A stretch of 15,450 nt of DNA from Candidatus Falkowiibacteriota bacterium (lineage in GTDB: Bacteria > Patescibacteria > ABY1 > BM507 > UBA12075). Location: positions 1-15,450 of the forward strand of contig DAOVXE010000003.1 in the NCBI GenBank assembly GCA_030636285.1, written 5' to 3'. The notes below the pieces were generated by a model. The model had not been told where the DNA came from. It worked only from the letters and a program-made list of their open reading frames with translations, and ran no database searches. The stretch's first letter is position 1; each line of letters begins with the position of its first letter. Below are positions 1 through 4,866 of this stretch, one piece after another. Position numbers and translations under genes: made by a program.

Positions 1-18
1 ATACCGCACCTAGCCGCA

Positions 19-47
19 TTGACTAAAAAATAAAAAAATGATACTAT
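19..47 (+). promoter_or_regulatory. Possible upstream sigma70-type promoter before the Fic gene
   Basis: TTGACT at 19-24 and TACTAT at 42-47 are separated by exactly 17 bp, a good fit to a housekeeping promoter. An AAGGAG ribosome-binding-like hexamer follows at 55-60, but no ATG, GTG or TTG lies at a usable distance after it. The promoter would therefore give the Fic gene a leader of about 115 nt, or it may have served a gene that is no longer there. Function is inferred from sequence only. Confidence 0.4.
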
Positions 48-88
48 TAGAATAAAGGAGTCATACAAAAAATTTATAATTTTAAAAA

Positions 89-160
89 TACTAATTTTAG
101 CTAAAAAATATTTTAATTATCTACTAAAACATACTAATTAGTACTAAATTAGTAGATAAT
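89..160. promoter_or_regulatory. Probable operator of the Fic gene (TACTAA repeats in a perfect inverted repeat)
   Basis: A perfect 12-bp inverted repeat has arms at 116-127 (ATTATCTACTAA) and 149-160 (TTAGTAGATAAT). At its centre lies a 12-bp palindrome at 132-143 (TACTAATTAGTA). TACTAA occurs at 122, 132 and 142, exactly 10 bp apart, and again at 89. The reverse TTAGTA occurs at 138 and 149. The right arm contains GATAAT at 155-160, a plausible -10 box only 8 bp before the Fic start codon, so a protein bound here would cover the promoter. The downstream protein carries a winged-helix domain and is the natural candidate for autoregulation. The arrangement is seen directly; the regulator is inferred. 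Confidence 0.5.
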
Positions 161-168
161 AGTAATAT

Positions 169-1461
169 ATGAGATTACCGGAAAAACCTCCATTTTGGAA
201 GGACATTTTAAAGCAAGACAAAGCGCGTGTAGGAAATATTTTGGGAAATATTAAGCTTTTTAACAATGTAAAAGAGTTTAATAAAAAATATTTATATTGG
301 TCTGAATTAAAATATAGAATTAAAAACAGTAAAGATAGAAAGGCTATATGGACTATTATGAAGTTTATGCGAAACGAAAATGAAGAAATAAGCTCTTTTA
401 AGCAAATTAAATTAAAGTATAATTTACTTTCTGAATTTAATAAAAAATTGCATTATTTTGATAAACAATTAGCCGGCAATATTAGTTCCCAAACAGCTAC
501 GATTGGGTTGGAAGAAAAATATATAATTTCTTCTTTAATGGAAGAGTCTATTGCTTCCAGTATAGTTGAGGGAGCCTCAACAACAAGAAGAGTTGCCAAG
601 GAAATGCTGCGAGCAAAAAGAAAGCCAAAAGATAAATCAGAAAAAATGATATTTAATAATTATGAGACAATGAAAATAGTTAGTAAAAAAAGACAAGAAA
701 AACTAACGCCAAAATTTTTATTAAATATTCAAAAAACAATTACCATTGGAACATTAGACAATAAAACTGATGAAGGAATTTTTCGTGATAATAATGATAT
801 AGTAGTCGGAGACGGTATTGAAGCGGATAAAATTGCCTATATTCCTCCGGATTATAAAAAAATTCCCAGTTTAATTAAAGAATTGTGTAAGTTTGCCAAC
901 AATGACACAGAAGATTTTGTCCACCCCGTTATTAAAGGGATAATGATTCATTTTTTAATAGGATATATTCATCCTTTTAATGATGGAAACGGCAGAACAG
1001 CCAGAAGTGTTTTTTATTGGTATATGCTTTCTAAAGGGTATTGGCTTTTTGAATACATGTCTGTTTCTCGCAGAATCGTAAGGTCAAGAAAAGAATATGA
1101 TCTGGCTTATTTATATACAGAGTATGATGAATTGGATTTAACGTACTTTATTAAATACAACATAGAATGCATAGATGAATCTTTAAAAGATTTATTTAAG
1201 TATATTAAAAAGAAACAGCAAGAGCAAAAAGAGACCAGAGAGCTTATTGATGAAAAGTTGGGTTTGAATTTGAGGCAAATGGATATTTTAAAAAATTTCA
1301 GGCAAGAGTCTGATAAAATTTTTACTATTAAAGAAATACAAATATCTTATGATATAACTTACGAAACAGCCAGAACCGATCTTATGCTGCTGGTAGAAAA
1401 AAAGCTTGTTAAAAAACAAATAGCAGGCAAGGCGTTTGTGTTTTTGTTAAATAAAAAATAA
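169..1461 (+). CDS. Fic family protein (AMPylase) with inhibitory motif and C-terminal winged helix
   Basis: This 430-residue protein has the Fic signature HPFNDGNGRTAR at residues 268-279, complete with the catalytic His268, the phosphate-binding Gly-Asn-Gly and Arg279. Fic enzymes usually transfer AMP from ATP to a hydroxyl of a target protein. Upstream, at residues 130-135, is SSIVEG, which fits the (S/T)xxxE(G/N) inhibitory helix placed N-terminal to the Fic core (class II), with Glu134 as the residue that would block ATP gamma-phosphate binding. Residues about 365-428 read as a winged helix-turn-helix, as in many Fic proteins of 350-400 residues. The first 100 residues are Lys-rich and resemble nothing I recognise. 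There is no Shine-Dalgarno site before the ATG at 169; a GATAAT box at 155-160 would make the transcript nearly leaderless. The target is unknown. Family assignment is firm; regulation by its own winged helix is inferred. Confidence 0.93.
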   Translation: MRLPEKPPFWKDILKQDKARVGNILGNIKLFNNVKEFNKKYLYWSELKYRIKNSKDRKAIWTIMKFMRNENEEISSFKQIKLKYNLLSEFNKKLHYFDKQLAGNISSQTATIGLEEKYIISSLMEESIASSIVEGASTTRRVAKEMLRAKRKPKDKSEKMIFNNYETMKIVSKKRQEKLTPKFLLNIQKTITIGTLDNKTDEGIFRDNNDIVVGDGIEADKIAYIPPDYKKIPSLIKELCKFANNDTEDFVHPVIKGIMIHFLIGYIHPFNDGNGRTARSVFYWYMLSKGYWLFEYMSVSRRIVRSRKEYDLAYLYTEYDELDLTYFIKYNIECIDESLKDLFKYIKKKQQEQKETRELIDEKLGLNLRQMDILKNFRQESDKIFTIKEIQISYDITYETARTDLMLLVEKKLVKKQIAGKAFVFLLNKK

Positions 1462-1506
1462 ATTAAATAAAAATCCCCAATTAAGATTTTACTCTTAAGC
1501 CCTTAG

Positions 1507-1543
1507 TAAGGATTAGTTATTGGTGTTTCCTTATAAATTTTTG
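1507..1543 (+). terminator. Weak possible terminator after the Fic gene
   Basis: TAAGGA at 1507-1512 pairs with TCCTTA at 1528-1533 around a 15-nt loop and is followed by TAAATTTTT. A smaller CCTTA-G-TAAGG palindrome overlaps it at 1501-1511. The stem is short and A/T-rich, so termination would be inefficient. Confidence 0.3.
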
Positions 1544-1555
1544 TAAAAAAGTTGA

Positions 1556-1584
1556 TTGACTTTTAACAGTAATTTTTTTATAAT
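1556..1584 (+). promoter_or_regulatory. Strong promoter for a near-leaderless MNT/HEPN transcript
   Basis: TTGACT at 1556-1561 and a perfect TATAAT at 1579-1584 are separated by 17 bp. The ATG of the nucleotidyltransferase gene begins 7 bp after the last base of the -10 box, which is where transcription would normally start. There is no room for a Shine-Dalgarno site, so the mRNA is predicted to be leaderless. Confidence 0.7.
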
Positions 1585-1590
1585 ATAAAT

Positions 1591-1878
1591 ATGATAAAAG
1601 AAAAGTATTTAAAAAAAATAAAAGAGAAAGTGATTCAATTTAATCAGGGAAAGAATTTAAAATTTTTTATTTTTGGATCCAGTTTAAATAAAAAACATTT
1701 TGGCGATCTTGATTTAGGGGTTGTCGGCGACATAAACGATAAAGAATTGTGCAAATTAAAAGAAGATTTTACTGATTCCACGCTTCCTTATTTTATTGAT
1801 GTGGTTAATTTTAATAAAGTTGAAAAAGAATTTAAAGAAAACGTATTTGAAAATAAAATATTATGGATAGTACCTTAA
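1591..1878 (+). CDS. MNT-type nucleotidyltransferase, probable antitoxin (HI0073 / MntA-like)
   Basis: A 95-residue minimal nucleotidyltransferase. The sequence shows the polymerase-beta fold signature: Gly29-Ser30 after a hydrophobic strand (FFIFGS), then Asp39-x-Asp41 as the first metal-binding pair, and Asp70 in FIDVV as the likely third carboxylate. In the known MntA-HepT family this enzyme transfers AMP from ATP onto a tyrosine of the HEPN toxin and so neutralises it. The gap between GS and DxD is 8 residues, a little shorter than the 10 usual in MntA. The gene overlaps the HEPN gene by 16 bp, which points to translational coupling and fixes them as one operon. The start is the only ATG compatible with the promoter. 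Function as antitoxin is inferred from the pair; a simple two-component nucleotidyltransferase is the alternative. Confidence 0.85.
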   Translation: MIKEKYLKKIKEKVIQFNQGKNLKFFIFGSSLNKKHFGDLDLGVVGDINDKELCKLKEDFTDSTLPYFIDVVNFNKVEKEFKENVFENKILWIVP

Positions 1879-2252
1879 GCCTAAAGTTAAATAAATATAA
1901 ACAAGCCCTGGATAGTCTGGAAATCGCGCTAAAAGAAGAAAAGAGCGCTTTGGCGCGCGATTCAGTTATTAAGAGATTTGAATATACTTATGAGTTATGC
2001 TGGAAAACCGCCAAAGTATTTTTAAGCAAGCATTTTGGCACTGATATTTATTCACCTAAAGAATGTTTTCGCGAGTTAAGGAAAAACGGCCTGGTCAGCG
2101 ACGAAGAAACAGAGCTATTGCTTATAATGACGGATGACAGGAATGAAATTATACATACTTACAACGAACAGCTTTCCGCTGAATTGTATGAAACAATTAA
2201 GGAAAAGTATTTTATATTATTGGCGCGAATTTTTAAAGCGCTAAAAAAATAA
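1863..2252 (+). CDS. HEPN-domain protein, probable toxin (HI0074 / HepT-like)
   Basis: A 129-residue all-helical protein of the nucleotidyltransferase substrate-binding HI0074 family. The diagnostic segment FEYTYELCWKTAKVFL lies at residues 39-54. The HEPN motif at residues 93-100 is RNEIIHTY, that is R-x4-H-x-Y with Arg93, His98 and Tyr100. In HepT toxins the Arg and His form the RNase site and the Tyr is the residue AMPylated by the partner enzyme, and all three are present here. Some members of this family lack RNase activity, so toxicity is inferred, not shown. The gene starts inside the end of the nucleotidyltransferase gene and has no Shine-Dalgarno site of its own. About 26 bp separate it from the response regulator, with no clear terminator, so read-through into that gene is possible. 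Confidence 0.85.
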   Translation: MDSTLSLKLNKYKQALDSLEIALKEEKSALARDSVIKRFEYTYELCWKTAKVFLSKHFGTDIYSPKECFRELRKNGLVSDEETELLLIMTDDRNEIIHTYNEQLSAELYETIKEKYFILLARIFKALKK

Positions 2253-2278
2253 TTTTAATAAATTAAAAAAGGAGGCCT

Positions 2279-2962
2279 ATGCGTATTTTAGTCGTTGAAG
2301 ACGAAAAAGAAATTAGAAATTTTTTAAAAAAAAGTCTGGAGGCCGAATGCTACGCGGTTGACACGGCCGAAAACGGGCAAAAGGGATTGGAGTTTGCCCG
2401 TAATAATAATTACGACCTTTTGCTTTTGGACAATATTATGCCGGGGCGGACCGGCAAGGAAATATGCGAGAACTTGCGGCAGCAAGGCAGGAACGTGCCG
2501 ATATTAATGCTGTCCGTTAAGTCAGAGGCAACCACTAAAGTGGATCTGCTAAACGCCGGAGCTGACGATTATTTAACCAAGCCCTTTTCTATTGATGAAT
2601 TATCGGCCCGCATCAAGGCTTTGCTTAGGCGTCCGAATAAAATAAAGCGGGAAATTTATAAGCTGGATGATTTGACTCTGGACGTAAGCAGGCACATGGC
2701 CAAGAGAGGGGACAGAGAAATATATTTAGCCAGAAAAGAATTTGCCTTGCTTAATTATTTAATGATAAATAAGGGAATAGTTTTGTCCAGGAGCATGATC
2801 ATGGAGCATGTCTGGGATATGAGCGCTGATCCTTTTTCCAATACGATTGAGTCGCATATAGTGTCGCTTAGAAAAAAAATTGATGCTCCGAGCAGGAAAA
2901 AGCTGATTCATACGGTTCAGGGAAGAGGATATAAGATAGATACTAGGCCAAATAATGAATAA
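2279..2962 (+). CDS. OmpR/PhoB-family response regulator
   Basis: A 227-residue two-domain regulator of normal length. The receiver (residues 1-115) has the acidic pocket Glu7-Asp8-Glu9, phospho-acceptor Asp51 in LLLLDNIMPG, Ser79 and Lys101 (LTKPF). The C-terminal winged helix (about 128-222) has the typical LARKEFALLNYL strand-helix start, the recognition-helix region TIESHIVSLRKKI and the wing TVQGRGYKI. A Shine-Dalgarno GGAGG at 2271-2275 lies 3 nt before the ATG, a rather short spacing. No kinase gene is adjacent in the same operon; two kinases lie 1.9 and 4.1 kb downstream. Its G+C content is visibly higher than the genes on either side. Directly after its terminator are four tandem 11-bp repeats of the type this family binds, so the neighbouring cassette is its likeliest target (inference). 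Confidence 0.93.
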   Translation: MRILVVEDEKEIRNFLKKSLEAECYAVDTAENGQKGLEFARNNNYDLLLLDNIMPGRTGKEICENLRQQGRNVPILMLSVKSEATTKVDLLNAGADDYLTKPFSIDELSARIKALLRRPNKIKREIYKLDDLTLDVSRHMAKRGDREIYLARKEFALLNYLMINKGIVLSRSMIMEHVWDMSADPFSNTIESHIVSLRKKIDAPSRKKLIHTVQGRGYKIDTRPNNE

Positions 2963-2983
2963 AATAATTTGTTAATATTAGAT

Positions 2984-3012
2984 AAAAAAACCACCTTTAA
3001 GGCGGTTTTTTT
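2984..3012 (+). terminator. Intrinsic terminator of the response regulator gene
   Basis: A run of seven A (2984-2990), then CCACC (2991-2995), a TTTAA loop, GGCGG (3001-3005) and seven T (3006-3012). The stem has one A-C mismatch but the flanking A and T runs extend it. The T-run overlaps the first of the 11-bp repeats. Confidence 0.75.
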
Positions 3013-3053
3013 ATACTTTCTTTATGAAAATTTTATACTTTCTTTATATTTTC
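3010..3053 (+). promoter_or_regulatory. Four tandem 11-bp repeats, PhoB/OmpR-box-like operator
   Basis: Four contiguous 11-bp units lie at 3010-3020 (TTTATACTTTC), 3021-3031 (TTTATGAAAAT), 3032-3042 (TTTATACTTTC) and 3043-3053 (TTTATATTTTC). Every unit begins TTTAT; units 1 and 3 are identical. Dimers of OmpR/PhoB-family regulators bind direct repeats with an 11-bp period, and PhoB boxes commonly replace the -35 element. Here the array ends 15 bp before a TATAAT, so its last unit lies over the -35 position, where no good -35 hexamer is visible. The regulator gene just upstream is the obvious candidate protein. Pattern seen directly; binding inferred. Confidence 0.6.
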
Positions 3054-3068
3054 ATAATGTTTTTTTAG

Positions 3069-3074
3069 TATAAT
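3069..3074 (+). promoter_or_regulatory. -10 box for the leader and methyltransferase cassette
   Basis: A perfect TATAAT lies 15 bp after the tandem 11-bp repeats. It has no recognisable -35 hexamer, which fits an activator-dependent promoter. Transcription would start near 3081 and give a leader of about 290 nt before the methyltransferase start. Confidence 0.55.
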
Positions 3075-3080
3075 TAAATA

Positions 3081-3340
3081 AGTGGTGTATAAGTCAGGAA
3101 TTAAATTGTTCTTTAAAAAAAGGGGCTTAAGTTATATATTTGAGAGTCTGAAAACCTCAAATTTGCTCTATAATAAGCCAGTATACTCGACTAATTTATA
3201 GTCAAGGAATTTGAATATTCCCGACTACTGTTAGTGCCCTTTAGGCATAACTTGCAATTAATTGCAGATGTTTGCTTATGCGCCTTTGTTATTAGCTATA
3301 AAAATAGAATTTTAGCACCATAAATATTAACTTAAGTCAA
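3081..3340 (+). ncRNA. Hairpin-rich leader or small RNA upstream of the methyltransferase gene
   Basis: No credible start-to-stop reading frame occupies this stretch, but it is dense in possible stems. A long interrupted hairpin spans 3124-3179: GGCTTA/TAAGCC at the base, TTATA/TATAA in the middle, ATTTGAG/CTCAAAT at the top. It is followed by GACTA/TAGTC (3189-3203), GGAAT/ATTCC (3206-3221), GTTA-G-TGCC pairing with GGCATAAC (3230-3251), and the 14-bp palindrome TGCAATTAATTGCA (3253-3266). GGCATAA at 3244-3250 can alternatively pair with TTATGC-GCC at 3276-3284, so two exclusive folds exist. I do not recognise it as a known RNA family (not tRNA, tmRNA, SRP RNA or RNase P). It may be a leader that regulates the cassette, or an independent small RNA. 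Confidence 0.4.
3192..3254. repeat. 63-bp dispersed repeat, copy 1
   Basis: This segment matches 14579-14641 at 61 of 63 positions in the same orientation. The two differences are T/C at 3199 versus 14586 and A/G at 3243 versus 14630. The unit contains two hairpins (GGAAT/ATTCC, and GTTA-TGCC/GGCATAAC). The second difference, in copy 2, creates an additional C-G pair at the top of the second hairpin. Similarity stops abruptly on both sides, apart from a short TATAATAA found a little upstream of both copies. Confidence 0.9.
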
Positions 3341-3373
3341 AAAAAGGAGAAAAATCAAAAAAGGAGGATAAAA

Positions 3374-4129
3374 ATGAAATATGATAATTTTGATGTAAAT
3401 AGCTGGGGCGGGTATGCGAAGTGTTATGATGCGTTGAATGATTTAAAACCTTATCAAAATTTGCAAATGACGGTAATTAACAATCTTTTTTTGTCATCCG
3501 GGAATTTAATTTTAGATGCTGCTTGCGGGACAGGGAATTTGCCGTATTGGTTGAAAAAAAATAAAAAAGAATTTGATTTAATTATTACGGGCCTGGATTT
3601 TTCTGATGAAATGCTTGAGCTGGCGAAGGAAAAGAATCAAGAAAAATATTTTATCTTTGCTAAACACAATTTGAACAAAGATATTCCCTTTGCTGATGAA
3701 TATTTTGATCAAATTGTGAGCGTCAATACTTTGTATGCGCTTAGTGACCCGGCCAGAATTTTATCCGAATTCTATAGAGTCTTAAAACGAGGAGGACGTT
3801 TAATCTTGGTTAACCCCCAAAAGGGCTATGAGAATGGATTAATTCTTAAAAAACATTGTTCCGATATCGGTCCGAACGAACCATGGCTGAACGTGCATTC
3901 AAGCAAAGAGAGAGAGTTTGAGTTGTTGGAAAGAGCGGTAAATGATATTGAAGTAAGATCTAAATTGATGGCTGTCGCAAAATTCAACTGTGAAATATTG
4001 AAAAATAGAAAGTTCCATTTCTTGTCATTAGCGGAATTATATCAGTTTGTGTGTTCTAAAAAATTTTTTGTTATTCACTGCGAAAAAGTATATGCTAATC
4101 AAGCGATTCTAATCGTGGTTCAAAAATAA
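3374..4129 (+). CDS. Class I SAM-dependent methyltransferase (Methyltransf_11 type)
   Basis: A 251-residue enzyme with the Rossmann-fold SAM-binding motif LILDAACGTGN at residues 45-55, the acidic post-I loop GLDFSDEML at 73-81 (Asp75 would contact the SAM ribose), and the motif IV to VI run FDQIVSVNTLYALSDP...RVLKRGGRLILVNP at about 111-148. This is the UbiE/Methyltransf_11 layout, which acts on small molecules, quinones, lipids or peptides; the substrate cannot be told from sequence. AAGGAGG at 3361-3367 gives a strong ribosome-binding site 6 nt before the ATG, and a second, weaker AAGGAG at 3344-3349 in a near-duplicate context lies upstream. The next gene starts 29 nt after its stop, so the two form an operon. 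Low G+C compared with the pilus genes suggests acquisition. Confidence 0.88.
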   Translation: MKYDNFDVNSWGGYAKCYDALNDLKPYQNLQMTVINNLFLSSGNLILDAACGTGNLPYWLKKNKKEFDLIITGLDFSDEMLELAKEKNQEKYFIFAKHNLNKDIPFADEYFDQIVSVNTLYALSDPARILSEFYRVLKRGGRLILVNPQKGYENGLILKKHCSDIGPNEPWLNVHSSKEREFELLERAVNDIEVRSKLMAVAKFNCEILKNRKFHFLSLAELYQFVCSKKFFVIHCEKVYANQAILIVVQK

Positions 4130-4158
4130 GAAAAAAGAGAGAGGTGGGGGAGGTGATT

Positions 4159-4776
4159 ATGAATATTGTTAGCATCTTTAAAAAAGGAGATGAAGGATAT
4201 GGAGAAACATGCGAATTTGCTTCAAGGGTTTATTGGCGGGATTTGAAATTTAATTTAGTAAATTTTCCGGATTATTTTTTTTCGTTAAAAAAAAAGAACA
4301 AAATCGTCGGCTGTATAGGACTTAATAATTTTGTGAAATGCCCCTTACTCGTAAATGATAGAAGATTTGTGGAAATAATTAATAAAGATAAATTTAGGTA
4401 TGGAGAGCAGAGCGTATTGGCTGTTGAAAAAATTTTTGGAGGTATTTTAATTTTAATTTCAATTTTATTGGAGTACTCATGTTATGTTAATATAGATAAG
4501 ATAATTTTTGCCGCGGGTAAAACTCCGATAAAAGCGGCAAAATTCATTGGATTTGAAATAATTGACTGCGGTTTTGCCAATAAACATGTTTTACCAGTAT
4601 CAGAAAAATCTAATTTTGAATTATGGTTTAATAAAAATAACCCAAGAATTAGTGTTATTGATGTAAGTAATGCACCATACATTAGCCGAAATTTTTTTAG
4701 AAAACTGAAAAATAAAGTGAAAATAAATAGTAATATTGGAGAATTTGTAAATTTAAAAAGATATGACTTTTTTTAA
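4159..4776 (+). CDS. Putative GNAT-like acyltransferase, possibly thermostable-hemolysin-related
   Basis: I choose ATG 4159 (205 residues) over the in-frame GTG at 4144. A near-consensus GGAGGTGA at 4149-4156 sits just before it, and the GTG would lie inside that site. The assignment is tentative. Residues 18-58 (CEFASRVYWR..., then a strand ending IVGCIGLNNF) and 81-133 (YGEQSVLAVEKI..., DKIIFAAGKTPIKAAKFIGFEII) follow the order seen in the thermostable hemolysin family and related GNAT/acyl-homoserine-lactone-synthase-like folds. That order is an R-rich N-terminus, a GCIGL-type strand, an E-x-LA helix, and a FAAG...AAKFIGF segment. Residues 94-110 are hydrophobic and could be a buried helix rather than a membrane span. 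It lies in one operon with the methyltransferase, so the two may build or modify one small molecule. If the family call is wrong, it is an unrecognised protein. Confidence 0.4.
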   Translation: MNIVSIFKKGDEGYGETCEFASRVYWRDLKFNLVNFPDYFFSLKKKNKIVGCIGLNNFVKCPLLVNDRRFVEIINKDKFRYGEQSVLAVEKIFGGILILISILLEYSCYVNIDKIIFAAGKTPIKAAKFIGFEIIDCGFANKHVLPVSEKSNFELWFNKNNPRISVIDVSNAPYISRNFFRKLKNKVKINSNIGEFVNLKRYDFF

Positions 4777-4794
4777 TTCACACAAAATTATTTG

Positions 4795-4829
4795 ACCAGG
4801 AAGTGCGCGCATTTCCTGGTTATTTTTTC
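4795..4829 (+). terminator. Strong intrinsic terminator closing the methyltransferase cassette
   Basis: ACCAGGAA (4795-4802) pairs perfectly with TTCCTGGT (4813-4820). The interior GTGCGCGCAT can extend the stem through a G-U pair and the palindrome TGCGCGCA. A T-rich tract (TATTTTTT) follows. Confidence 0.85.
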
Positions 4830-4839
4830 AGGTAAAGTT

Positions 4840-4845
4840 TATAAT
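4840..4845 (+). promoter_or_regulatory. -10 box for the membrane histidine kinase gene
   Basis: A perfect TATAAT lies 21 bp before the kinase ATG. The position 17 bp upstream falls in the terminator stem and has no clear -35 hexamer. The predicted leader is about 15 nt and has no Shine-Dalgarno site. Confidence 0.45.
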
Positions 4846-4866
4846 GTAAATAGTAAATAAGAAAAT

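Noticed and set aside
3192..3254. 63-bp repeat as an integron attC site
   Set aside because: It has paired hairpins of suitable size, but no RYYYAAC/GTTRRRY core sites in the required positions and no integrase nearby.
3195..3320. Open frame through the 63-bp repeat as a small gene
   Set aside because: The frame stays open in both copies (about 40 codons here, about 35 in the other), but neither has a start codon or ribosome-binding site, and the proteins diverge as soon as the repeat ends.
3341..3367. Duplicate Shine-Dalgarno (AAGGAG at 3344-3349, AAGGAGG at 3361-3367) as evidence of a tiny gene between them
   Set aside because: Only 11 nt separate the two sites and there is no start codon; it is most simply a short local duplication of the A-rich leader.
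4144..4158. GTG at 4144 as start of the acyltransferase-like gene
   Set aside because: It falls inside the purine-rich Shine-Dalgarno region; ATG 4159 is placed correctly after GGAGGTGA.
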